A stretch of 36,383 bases of DNA from NCBI GenBank assembly GCA_945931665.1, contig CAMEPL010000019.1, positions 1 through 36,383 of the forward strand. Direction: 5' to 3'. Below the pieces are notes generated by a model. It was not told the origin of the DNA. It did not search any database and saw only the letters and a list, made by a program, of their open reading frames with translations. The DNA comes from an uncultured Clostridium sp. (GTDB taxonomy: Bacteria > Bacillota > Clostridia > Peptostreptococcales > Peptostreptococcaceae). Within the stretch, counting starts at the first letter, position 1, and each line of letters starts with the position of its first letter. Position numbers and translations under genes: made by a program. Shown in pieces: positions 7,365-16,874 of the stretch.

Positions 7365-8555
7365 ATGGAGGCAATATTAAAAGTGGATATAAAAGAAGCA
7401 GCAAGAGAAAATAGAGATTATGTTATCTCACTTAGAAGACATTTTCATCAATACCCAGAACTTAGTATGGAAGAATTTGAAACTAGTAAAAAAATAAAAG
7501 AAGAACTAGACAAAATGGGGATAGAATATATTAGTGCTGGAGGAACTGGAGTTATTGCTGATATAAAAGGGAGTAAACCTGGAAAAACAATAGCTTTAAG
7601 AGCAGATATGGATGCTTTACCAGTTGAAGAACTTACAGAATGTGATTTTAAATCAAAAATAGATGGCAATATGCACGCTTGTGGTCACGATACACATATG
7701 GCGATGCTTTTAGGGGCTGCAAAGATACTTAATGGAATGAAAGATGAGATAAACGGTACAGTTAGATTAATATTCCAACCGTCAGAAGAAAATGCAAAAG
7801 GAGCACCTGCAATGATAAGAGATGGGGCAATTGACGGTGTTGACAGTATATTTGCAATACATATATGGGCACAAATTCCAGTAGGAAAGGTCTCATTAGA
7901 AGCTGGCCCAAGAATGGCTTCTACAGACTGGTTCTATATAGATGTAAAAGGAAAAGGTGGACACGGCTCACAACCAGAAAACTGCATAGACGCAGTTGTT
8001 GTAAGTTCTGCAATAGTTATGAATTTACAAACATTAGTAAGTAGAGAAACGAGACCGCACAATCCATTAGTTCTTTCAATTGGATTATTAAATTCAGGAA
8101 CTAAATTAAATGTCATAGCAGAAGAAGGACATATGGAAGGAACAACTAGATGCTTTGATCCTGAGCTTAGAAAACAACTTCCTATAAAAATGGAGAGAAT
8201 AATAAGAAGCACAGCTGAAGCGTTTGGTGCAACTGCTACATTAGAATATGACTTTGCAGGTTCAGCAGTAGTAAATGATGAACAATGTGCTGAAATAGGA
8301 CAAGGTTCTGTTGAAAAAATATTAGGCAAAGAAGGCAACTATCAATTTGAAAAAGTTACAGGAGGAGAAGATTTCTGCTATTATTTAGAGCAAATTCCAG
8401 GAGTATTAGCGTTTGTAGGATGTAAAAATGATGAAAAACAATGTTGCTATGCCCACCACAACGGGAAATTTGCAATAGATGAAGACAGTTTAGAAATAGG
8501 AACTGCTTTATATGCTCAATATGCAGTTGATTTCTTAAATAAATATGAAAAGTAA
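7365..8555 (+). CDS. M20 family metallo-amidohydrolase (hippurate/IAA-amino acid hydrolase-like)
   Basis: 396 residues, the normal length for the M20D group. Metal-ligand signatures are all present: RADMDALPVEE, MHACGHDTHM (the Cys-Gly-His ligand motif), the acidic pair in PSEENAKG, AIHIWAQ and the C-terminal AHHNGKF. The lid domain (about 185-300) is present. Such enzymes remove the acyl group from N-acyl amino acids or act on related small amides in the cytoplasm. It is the second gene of a two-gene unit with the alpha/beta hydrolase; GAGGTAG serves as ribosome site and overlaps the preceding TGA. A strong terminator follows. The family is certain; the acyl-amino acid is not known. Confidence 0.93.
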   Translation: MEAILKVDIKEAARENRDYVISLRRHFHQYPELSMEEFETSKKIKEELDKMGIEYISAGGTGVIADIKGSKPGKTIALRADMDALPVEELTECDFKSKIDGNMHACGHDTHMAMLLGAAKILNGMKDEINGTVRLIFQPSEENAKGAPAMIRDGAIDGVDSIFAIHIWAQIPVGKVSLEAGPRMASTDWFYIDVKGKGGHGSQPENCIDAVVVSSAIVMNLQTLVSRETRPHNPLVLSIGLLNSGTKLNVIAEEGHMEGTTRCFDPELRKQLPIKMERIIRSTAEAFGATATLEYDFAGSAVVNDEQCAEIGQGSVEKILGKEGNYQFEKVTGGEDFCYYLEQIPGVLAFVGCKNDEKQCCYAHHNGKFAIDEDSLEIGTALYAQYAVDFLNKYEK

Positions 8556-8596
8556 TATAATAGATTAGAATTACATATTTAATCGTAAATAGATAA

Positions 8597-8637
8597 AAAA
8601 GAAGCATACAAAATACTCGTATGCTTCTTTTTTTTTA
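8597..8637 (+). terminator. Terminator after the M20 gene
   Basis: 13-bp stem 8597-8609 with 8619-8631 (core gaagcatac against gtatgcttc) with a 9-nt loop, followed by an uninterrupted T-run. Confidence 0.92.
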
Positions 8638-8691
8638 TTAAAATGTGCTATTATTTAATTAGTACAAAATCTAATTATTAGGAGGGTGCTA

Positions 8692-9921
8692 ATGGATAAA
8701 TACAGGATAAAAGAATTTATAAATAAATATAAAAGACCATTTTATATTTATGATGAAAAAGTAATAGCAGAGCAGATTAGCAAATTAAAATCTAATTTTC
8801 CAGAGTTTGAATTTTTATATTCTATAAAAGCAAATCCAAACAAGAATATTGTTGAATTTTTAGCGGCAAACAATATCGGTGGTGATGCAGCATCTAAAAA
8901 TGAGGTTTTTAAATCAGCAAATGCAGGAATACCAAAAGAAAAAATTATATATTCGGCTCCCGGAAAGACTAAAGAAGATATAGAAGAGACATTTGACAAA
9001 TGTATAATTACGGCAGATAGTTATCATGAGTTAAGTTTGATAAATGAAGTGGCAAAAGAGCACAACACTGTTTTGAGAGTCGGTATAAGAATTAACTCAA
9101 ATTATGCAATTGAAGGCGGGGATATACTCCCAAGCAAATTCGGTATAGATGAAGAAAGCTTGTTGCCACACAAAATATTTATAGATTCACTTGAAAATAT
9201 AAAAGTATGTGGGATTCATGTGCACTTAAAATCTCAGATATTAAATTATGAAACAATATACAATTACTATAAAGATGTGCTGGAGTTGGCTGTATTTTGC
9301 ACTCAAAAAATGGGGTTTGATATGGAGTATATTAATTTTGGCGGTGGACTCGGCATTGCATATTCACATAGAGAAGATGAACTTAATATAGATTTATTAG
9401 GCCAAAAATGTAAGGACTTAATAAAACAATTTAAAGAAAAGTTAAATTGCAGACTTATTATAGAATCAGGAAGATTTTTAGTTTGTAAAAGTGGTACATA
9501 TGTAACATATATAGTAGATAAAAAAATATCACGAGGAAAAACTTATTTAATAGTGAAAAATGGATACAATGGTTTCCATAAGCCTACTTTATCAGAGATG
9601 GTATTAAATTATACAAAAGTACCACCACAAGAAATTAAGCCTACAGAGCCGATGTTTACATCTTATGATGCATATAAAATAGATGTTTTAAATGACAGTG
9701 ATGAAAAAGAAACAGTTACTGTTTGTGGCAATTTATGTACCGCAGCAGATTTACTTGCAAAGGATGTAGTACTTAATAAGGCTCAAATTGGGGATATTAT
9801 AACAGTTACAAATGCGGGAAGCTATGCATTTACACTAAGTCCATTGCTATTTTCTAGCCACGATATACCTTATGAATTTTATATAAATTCAAAGGATGAA
9901 ATCATAATTAGTGAATATTAA
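8692..9921 (+). CDS. Fold-III PLP-dependent amino acid decarboxylase (LysA/ODC family)
   Basis: 409 residues from the ATG at 8692; GGAGGG at 8681-8686 fits it, and an in-frame GTG at 8686 lies on the ribosome site itself. The barrel domain has the PLP lysine K46 in YSIKANPN, the GGG phosphate loop in NFGGGLG and an IESGRF segment. The C-terminal beta domain supplies the catalytic Cys of the second subunit in CGNLCTAAD. These are the marks of the diaminopimelate/ornithine decarboxylase family. The tail GSYAFTLSPLLFSSHDIP and the altered CGNLC motif resemble the siderophore/antibiotic-associated decarboxylases (BtrK-like) more than housekeeping LysA. It lies 113 bp before an SHMT-like gene with no terminator between, so cotranscription is likely. 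Substrate unknown. Confidence 0.85.
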   Translation: MDKYRIKEFINKYKRPFYIYDEKVIAEQISKLKSNFPEFEFLYSIKANPNKNIVEFLAANNIGGDAASKNEVFKSANAGIPKEKIIYSAPGKTKEDIEETFDKCIITADSYHELSLINEVAKEHNTVLRVGIRINSNYAIEGGDILPSKFGIDEESLLPHKIFIDSLENIKVCGIHVHLKSQILNYETIYNYYKDVLELAVFCTQKMGFDMEYINFGGGLGIAYSHREDELNIDLLGQKCKDLIKQFKEKLNCRLIIESGRFLVCKSGTYVTYIVDKKISRGKTYLIVKNGYNGFHKPTLSEMVLNYTKVPPQEIKPTEPMFTSYDAYKIDVLNDSDEKETVTVCGNLCTAADLLAKDVVLNKAQIGDIITVTNAGSYAFTLSPLLFSSHDIPYEFYINSKDEIIISEY

Positions 9922-10034
9922 AATGACTAAAAATATATTAAAATGATAATTTATTAAAAAATACGAAGAAATATAAAATTATAATAAAAACAATAATAAA
10001 TAAAATATAAAGTTACATTTTGGGAGGTAGAGAT

Positions 10035-11288
10035 ATGTTAAAAACAACTAAAATAACAGATCCAGAAGTATATCAAATAGTAGCTGACGAATTAGAAAGA
10101 CAAAAATACAACATAGAAATGATAGCATCAGAAAGTTCAGCACCAACAGAAATATTAGAATTAATGGGAAGTGTATTTGTAAACAAAACTGAAGAAGGTC
10201 TTCCAGGAAAGAGATATCAAGCAGGTTCACAAAATGCAGATAGAATTGAAAATCTTTGTATTGAAAGAGCTAAAAAAGCTTTTGGCTGTGAATATGTAAA
10301 TGTTCAAGCTTATTCAGGTGCAACTGCAAACTATACAGTATTTAATGCAGTATTAGAGCCAGGGGACAAAATACTTGCTATGAGACTTGACCACGGTGGT
10401 CATTTAAGCCATGGTTCTCCAGCAAATTTTATGAGTAAAATATTTAATTATGAACATTATGGTGTAAATGATGAAGGTTTTATAGATTATGATGAAGTCG
10501 AAAGAAAGGCATTAGAATTTAAACCTAAAATGATAATAGCAGGAGCAAGTGCATATCCAAGACTGATCGATTATAAGAAAATGAGAGAAATAGCTGATAA
10601 AGTAGGGGCTTATTTGATGGTGGATATGGCTCATATTTCAGGACTTATAGGGGCTGGTGTGATTCCTTCTCCAATTCCATATGCTGATTTTGCGACATCT
10701 TCTTGTTCAAAAACAATCTGTGGTCCTAGAGGTGGATTTGTAATGTGCAAGGAAAAATACGCTAAAGCATTAAACAGAGCAACATTCCCAGGAACTCTAG
10801 GTTCTATACAAATAAACGGCATTGCTGCAAAAGCTAATATGTTTAAGAGAGTTAGAGAGCCAGAGTTTATAAAAACAATGCAGAGAGTTTTGGACAATGC
10901 AAAAACTCTAGCAAAAGAATTAGAAAATAGAGGATTTAAAATAGTAAGTGGTGGTACTGACAATCATACAGTATTAGTAGATTTAAGACCAAAAGGAATA
11001 ACTGGTAAACAATTTGACCAAACTCTTGAAAAAATCGGAATAACAGTAAATAAAAATACTATACCAAATGACCCAGAAAGCCCATCTGTAACAAGTGGTG
11101 TTCGTATAGGCCTTACTGCAACATCTGAAAGAGGATTTGGCGCTCATGAAATGGCTGAAATAGCAGATATAATGAATACTGTTGCTGAAAATATAGAAGA
11201 TGAAAAAGTGCTAGAAGAGTGCAAGACTAAAGCTAGAGCATTAGCTGCAAGATTTCCATTATATCCAGATGGATATTTTGAAGATTAA
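10035..11288 (+). CDS. Serine hydroxymethyltransferase-like PLP enzyme, divergent
   Basis: 417 residues from the ATG at 10035, with GGGAGG at 10022-10027 as ribosome site; an upstream in-frame TTG lies on that site. Overall it is clearly SHMT family: HGGHLSHGSP, IIAGASAYPR, VDMAHISGL, GPRGGFV and the C-terminal SGVRIGL are in order and the length is normal. The PLP lysine is K226, but the usual THK before GPRGG reads CSK, so the conserved His is Ser225. The usual SENF is SESS, the NKY..GYPGKRYY region is NKT..GLPGKRYQ, and QPHSGSQAN is QAYSGATAN. Several of these positions shape the folate or substrate site in known enzymes. It may be a true but divergent GlyA, or a side-chain aldolase acting on another beta-hydroxy amino acid. 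It follows the decarboxylase gene without a terminator between. Confidence 0.82.
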   Translation: MLKTTKITDPEVYQIVADELERQKYNIEMIASESSAPTEILELMGSVFVNKTEEGLPGKRYQAGSQNADRIENLCIERAKKAFGCEYVNVQAYSGATANYTVFNAVLEPGDKILAMRLDHGGHLSHGSPANFMSKIFNYEHYGVNDEGFIDYDEVERKALEFKPKMIIAGASAYPRLIDYKKMREIADKVGAYLMVDMAHISGLIGAGVIPSPIPYADFATSSCSKTICGPRGGFVMCKEKYAKALNRATFPGTLGSIQINGIAAKANMFKRVREPEFIKTMQRVLDNAKTLAKELENRGFKIVSGGTDNHTVLVDLRPKGITGKQFDQTLEKIGITVNKNTIPNDPESPSVTSGVRIGLTATSERGFGAHEMAEIADIMNTVAENIEDEKVLEECKTKARALAARFPLYPDGYFED

Positions 11289-11340
11289 TTAAACTAAATT
11301 ACAATTTGCTTAGTATAAATAAAAAATAAAAATAAATGAA

Positions 11341-11378
11341 AAAAACTGGCTGCTATATTTAATAGTAGTCAGTTTTTG
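11341..11378 (+). terminator. Terminator after the SHMT-like gene
   Basis: Stem actggctgctat against atagtagtcagt (two G-U pairs, 11345-11373) flanked by A- and T-runs. The sequence 11379-11520 is AT-rich and contains several TATAAT-like hexamers, but none has a convincing -35. Confidence 0.85.
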
Positions 11379-11525
11379 TGATATAATGGACAGATTTTGT
11401 AAACTATAATAATATATATAAGTACGTTTATTAAAATACATACAACTTATTCAAATTATAAAAGTTTTATACATAAATTACGATGAATTTATAAGAAATA
11501 TATTTTTAAATAAAAGAAAATATGA

Positions 11526-13034
<1,509 letters not shown>

Positions 13035-13147
13035 ATTTAAGCTTGATATAGATTAAAGTTTATAAAAAATGAGTATTACTAAACATTAACGTATTTAAGA
13101 TAAAGTTAATATTATAGTAGTATAGTAATTTATATAGAAATAATATA

Positions 13148-13176
13148 CCCCTATGGAATAAATCCATAGGGTTTTT
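13148..13176 (+). terminator. Terminator or attenuator just before the LD-carboxypeptidase gene
   Basis: Perfect 9-bp stem 13149-13157 with 13163-13171 (ccctatgga against tccataggg), then five Ts. It ends only 20 bp before the ATG at 13196 and 5 bp before its ribosome site, leaving no room for a separate promoter downstream. Confidence 0.85.
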
Positions 13177-13195
13177 AAATGAAAGGATTAGTATT

Positions 13196-14113
13196 ATGAT
13201 ATTGCCAAAAAGACTTAAAAAAGGTGATACAATAGGTGTCATTGCTCCTTCAGGACATTTACGTGAAGTTAATATTGATGATGTCAAAAAATCATTGATA
13301 GAAAGAGGATACAAAGTAAAAATGTACGAAAGTTGTTACTCTGTAGATAGAGGATATCTTTCAGGAAAAGATGAGCTAAGAGCAAAAGACTTGCAAGATG
13401 CATTTGAAGATAAAAATATAGATGCAGTATTTTGTATAAGAGGGGGATATGGAGCAGCAAGATTATTAGATTTAATAGATTTTGATATAATTAAAAACAA
13501 TCCAAAGGTATTTTTAGGATTGTCTGATATAACGGCTCTGCATATTGTATTTAATCAAAAGTGTAACTTAGTAACTTATCACGGGCCAGTCGGAAGAAGA
13601 TTTGTAGATATGGACGAATATACAGAAGAGTCAGTATTAAAAAATATATCTACATGTGATGAGATAAATTTTCAAAATCCAACAGGAGAAGAAATTATAA
13701 CATTATATGACGGAATATGTGAAGGTGAAATTGTAGGTGGAAATCTTAGTTTGATAAACACATCTTTGGGGACTGAATATGAAATAGATACGAAGGATAA
13801 AATACTATTTATCGAGGAAACTAGTGAATATGTGTACAACGTTGACAAAATGATAAACCATCTACACATGGCAGGTAAATTTGAAGATTGCAAGGGAATA
13901 ATATTTGGAGATTTTGATAATTGCAGAAAAGTTAGAGATGAAGATTGGTCAGTTGAAGAAATAGTAGATGAAATTGCAAAAAGATATAAAAAGCCGACAA
14001 TTTACAACTTGCAAAGCGGTCATTGCCTTCCTGTTGGAACAATTCCAATGGGTGCAATGTGTTATTTAGATGCTACAAATAAAAAGATTAAATTTGATTA
14101 TTTAAACTGCTAA
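13196..14113 (+). CDS. LD-carboxypeptidase, peptidase family S66 (LdcA/MccF-like)
   Basis: 305 residues, normal for the family. The N-terminal KKGDTIGVIAPSG and IRGGYGAARLLD are characteristic. The nucleophile is S110 in GLSDITAL, the Glu is in LFIEETSEY and the His is in QSGHCLPVG, giving the Ser-Glu-His triad. S66 enzymes trim the terminal D-Ala from murein tetrapeptides during recycling, or detoxify microcin C-like compounds; both are cytoplasmic. AAAGGA lies 8 bp before the ATG. The terminator hairpin immediately upstream means its mRNA must start upstream and pass through it. A HAD hydrolase gene follows after 44 bp, likely in the same unit. Confidence 0.9.
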   Translation: MILPKRLKKGDTIGVIAPSGHLREVNIDDVKKSLIERGYKVKMYESCYSVDRGYLSGKDELRAKDLQDAFEDKNIDAVFCIRGGYGAARLLDLIDFDIIKNNPKVFLGLSDITALHIVFNQKCNLVTYHGPVGRRFVDMDEYTEESVLKNISTCDEINFQNPTGEEIITLYDGICEGEIVGGNLSLINTSLGTEYEIDTKDKILFIEETSEYVYNVDKMINHLHMAGKFEDCKGIIFGDFDNCRKVRDEDWSVEEIVDEIAKRYKKPTIYNLQSGHCLPVGTIPMGAMCYLDATNKKIKFDYLNC

Positions 14114-14157
14114 AATAGAAAATAATAAATAATATAGAGAATAGCTAAGGAGGAAAT

Positions 14158-14871
14158 ATGCAAAAAATCACAACAGTATTATTTGATTTAGATGGGACAC
14201 TAATTCCCTTTGACCAAAATGAGTTTATAGAAGCTTATTTACACCACATAACAAATAAATTTGTTCCAATGGGATACGATAAAGAAATACTTATAAAGGC
14301 ATTGTGGGATGGAACAGGAAGTATGGTCAAAAATGATGGGAAAGTAATGAATAGAGATGTATTTAAATCAACTTTTACAGAGTTAATGGAAAAAGAATAC
14401 GACGAAATGGAAGATGATTTTATGGAGTTTTATGAAAAGGAATTCGACAATGTAAAAGAAACATTACAAGAAAAAGTAAATAGAGCAGAATTTATAAAAA
14501 CTATAAAAGACAAAGGATTAAAAGTAATTTTAGCAACGAATCCAATATTCCCAAAAGTAGCAGTACAGACAAGATTAAATTGGATAGGTCTTAGTTTAGA
14601 TGATTTTGACTATGTTACAACTTTTGAAAATAGCCATTACTGCAAACCAAATTTAGAATATTATAAAGAGATTTTTGAAAATATAGGTTCAAAACCAGAG
14701 GAATCTATAATGGTTGGAAATAATGCATTAGAAGATATGATAGTAAGTGAGTTGGGTGTTAGGACTTTCTTAATTACTGATAACCTTGAAAACCCTCAGA
14801 AAATAGATATAAATAAATTTGAAAATGGAAGCTTTGATGTTATAGCTGAAAAAGTTTTAAATATATTATAA
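14158..14871 (+). CDS. HAD-superfamily hydrolase
   Basis: 237 residues. Motif I is LFDLDGTLIPF (D10 nucleophile, D12 acid), motif II is in LATNPIFP, a Lys lies in YCKPNLEYY, and motif IV is MVGNNALEDM, where the usual GD is replaced by GN with later acidic residues. A helical cap (about 20-95) places it in subclass I. It should be a cytoplasmic phosphatase of unknown substrate. AAGGAGG gives a strong ribosome site. It lies 44 bp after the LD-carboxypeptidase gene with no terminator between. No hairpin terminator is visible before the T-box promoter at 14904. Confidence 0.85.
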   Translation: MQKITTVLFDLDGTLIPFDQNEFIEAYLHHITNKFVPMGYDKEILIKALWDGTGSMVKNDGKVMNRDVFKSTFTELMEKEYDEMEDDFMEFYEKEFDNVKETLQEKVNRAEFIKTIKDKGLKVILATNPIFPKVAVQTRLNWIGLSLDDFDYVTTFENSHYCKPNLEYYKEIFENIGSKPEESIMVGNNALEDMIVSELGVRTFLITDNLENPQKIDINKFENGSFDVIAEKVLNIL

Positions 14872-14903
14872 TTTCCGCTATAAAAAATATTATACAAAAA
14901 ATA

Positions 14904-14932
14904 TTGACAAAAAATAGAATAATATATATAAT
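14904..14932 (+). promoter_or_regulatory. Perfect consensus promoter of the T-box operon
   Basis: TTGACA (14904-14909), a 17-bp spacer and TATAAT (14927-14932). Transcription should start near 14939, about 35 nt before the first conserved T-box element. Confidence 0.85.
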
Positions 14933-14972
14933 AATAAATCATAAAGTTAAACAAAATTTAAAAAATAAATTC

Positions 14973-15193
14973 AACGAAAAAGAGAGTAGCATAAATTAAT
15001 TTGATAGAGAGTCTGGGACGGTGGAAGCTGGGCATTGAAATTTTTGTGAAAAGAGCTTTGGAGAAGACTGCAGGAAATTAGTATGGCAGTCGGTGTTCTC
15101 GCCTTAAGAGATAGAGTGGGTAAGTTTTTTCTTACCAATAAGAGTGGTAACGCGGTAATTTCGCCTCTTGGATTTTTTCCAAGAGGCTTTTTT
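14973..15193 (+). promoter_or_regulatory. T-box riboswitch, complete, controlling the YfcC-M20 unit
   Basis: Stem I landmarks are in order: AGTA of the loop-E motif at 14985-14988, AGAGAG at 15006-15011, GGTGGAAG at 15020-15027, GGAG at 15060-15063 and GAA at 15074-15076. The triplet after GAA is ATT (15077-15079), with TTA one base on. This suggests Ile or Leu as effector, but I could not settle the register. Stem III is 15119-15124 with 15131-15136. The T-box AAGAGTGGTAACGCGG (15140-15155) forms the antiterminator with 15162-15169; TGGT would pair with a tRNA ending ACCA. The competing terminator is 15163-15172 with 15178-15187, then Ts. Uncharged tRNA should favour read-through into the transporter gene. 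Confidence 0.9.
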
Positions 15194-15236
15194 AATTATT
15201 AAAAAGCGTCTACTTTATTGTGGGGAAAAGTTTATC

Positions 15237-15294
15237 AATAAGAGTGGTACCGCGATAATTCGCCTCTTAGTATTTTATACTAGGAGGCTTTTTT
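15237..15294 (+). promoter_or_regulatory. Second, Stem I-less T-box antiterminator/terminator module
   Basis: AATAAGAGTGGTACCGCG (15237-15254) is a canonical T-box core, better than the first copy. Its terminator is 15262-15273 with 15277-15288 (gcctcttagtat against atactaggaggc, one G-U) plus a T-run. Only 43 nt separate it from the first terminator, far too few for a Stem I, so this is a partial duplication sharing the first specifier domain. Two terminators in series would tighten repression. Confidence 0.85.
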
Positions 15295-15420
15295 AGTATA
15301 AAAAAGAAATTATATTTATTTTTTTAAAATATGCATGAAACCTAAAAAAATAAAAGTCAGTATTTTCTTGTTAATTAAAATAGTTTGAAAAAAGTGAAAA
15401 GTTAGAAAAGGAGAAGGAAG

Positions 15421-16848
15421 ATGGAAGCATTACAATCACAAAAAGAAAAAGAAATTAAAATGAAAAAGAAATTTGCAATGCCAAATACATTAGTAATTAT
15501 GGCAGTAGTTATTGCATTAGTAGCAATAGCGACATATTTAATACCAGGGGGAGCATACGACAGAGTTATGAACGACCAAGGTAGAGAAGTAGTTGTAAGT
15601 GGAACTTATAAAACAATAGCAAGTCAACCACAAAGTTTATTTGAAATATTACAAGCACCAATTGAAGGTATAGTTCAAGGTGGAGAAATTATAGCATTCT
15701 TATTTATCGTTGGTGGAGCTTTTAGTATAGTTTCAAAAACTAAAGCTATCGACTTAGGAATATTAAAAATAGTAAACGTATTTAAAGGGAAAGAAATTTT
15801 AGTTTTACCAATATTGATGTTTATGTTCTCAATTGGTGGAGCGACGTTTGGTATGAGTGAAGAGGCAATTGCATTTGTAGCAGTTTTAATGCCACTAGTA
15901 TTAGCGCTAGGATACGACAGTATAGTTGCTCTAGCAATTACTTACTTAGCATGTAACCTTGGATTCTCAGCAGCGATGCTTAATCCATTTACAGTAGGTA
16001 TAGCACAATCAATAGCAGGTATACAATTATATTCAGGTGTTGAGTTCCGTACAGTAGTTTGGTTTGTGACAACTCTTGTAGGATGTGGATTCGTTATGTT
16101 CTATGCTATGAAAATTAAGAAAAATCCAGAACTTAGTCCAATGTTTGAGCATGATCAAATTAAGCGTGAACAATTACAAAGTACAGAAGCAGAACATACT
16201 GAATTTACATTCAGACATAAAATAATAATAGGTGCATTATTTGTGGCACTAGGTTTAGTAGTATATGGCGTTTTAAAATTAGAATTCTGGATACCACAAA
16301 TAGCTGCAGTATTTTTAGGATTAGGTCTTATAAGTGGTATAGTTGGTAAATTAACACCAAACGAAATAGCAGAAGCATTTACAGCAGGGGCAAAAGATAT
16401 GATAGGAGCAGCTATTATGATAGGTCTTGCTAAATCAGTAATGATAATAGCTCAAAATGCTAACATAATAGATACAATATTATTTAACTTAGCTAATGTT
16501 GTTGGTCAATTACCATCATTAATAGCATCTTATATAATGTTCGTAATCCAAATGTTTATAAACTTCTTCGTAAGTTCAGGTTCAGGACAAGCTGCACTTA
16601 CTATGCCAATACTTGCACCACTTGGTGACTTAGTTGGAATCTCTCGTCAATTAAGTGTTTTAATATACCAACTAGGTGATGGGTTCTCTAATGCTATGTT
16701 CCCAACATCAGGAGTATTAATAGCTTGCTTAGGTATGGCTGGAGTTCCATATGGAAAATGGTTAAAATGGATATTACCTCTACAAGCGATATTATTTATG
16801 ACAGCAATAGGATTTATAACAATAGCCTCTTTAATAGGATGGGTTTAA
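15421..16848 (+). CDS. YfcC-family membrane carrier (DcuC/ion-transporter superfamily)
   Basis: 475 residues with about 12 hydrophobic segments. The N-terminal MPNTLVIMAVVI, the extracytoplasmic ATYLIPGGAYDR and the C-terminal half with VSSGSGQAALTMPILAPLGD, LGDGFSNAMFPTSG and YGKWLKWILPL are typical of YfcC proteins. The family is annotated as C4-dicarboxylate-like, but many members sit beside peptidases and probably carry amino acids, peptides or acyl-amino acids. The start at 15421 has GGAG 7 bp upstream; an in-frame Met 13 codons later is less well supported. Expression should depend on the double T-box leader, which argues for uptake of a substrate that yields the effector amino acid. 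An M20 peptidase gene follows after 26 bp. Confidence 0.88.
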   Translation: MEALQSQKEKEIKMKKKFAMPNTLVIMAVVIALVAIATYLIPGGAYDRVMNDQGREVVVSGTYKTIASQPQSLFEILQAPIEGIVQGGEIIAFLFIVGGAFSIVSKTKAIDLGILKIVNVFKGKEILVLPILMFMFSIGGATFGMSEEAIAFVAVLMPLVLALGYDSIVALAITYLACNLGFSAAMLNPFTVGIAQSIAGIQLYSGVEFRTVVWFVTTLVGCGFVMFYAMKIKKNPELSPMFEHDQIKREQLQSTEAEHTEFTFRHKIIIGALFVALGLVVYGVLKLEFWIPQIAAVFLGLGLISGIVGKLTPNEIAEAFTAGAKDMIGAAIMIGLAKSVMIIAQNANIIDTILFNLANVVGQLPSLIASYIMFVIQMFINFFVSSGSGQAALTMPILAPLGDLVGISRQLSVLIYQLGDGFSNAMFPTSGVLIACLGMAGVPYGKWLKWILPLQAILFMTAIGFITIASLIGWV

Positions 16849-16874
16849 GATTAGATTTTTAGGGGAGAAGTATT

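Noticed and set aside
8356-8607. Open frame of 83 codons on the minus strand inside the M20 gene
   Set aside because: It overlaps the conserved C-terminal active-site region of M20 and has no ribosome site; a shadow frame.
10020-11288. Calling the SHMT-like gene simply glyA
   Set aside because: Several residues expected of folate-dependent SHMT are changed, so the symbol would overstate certainty.
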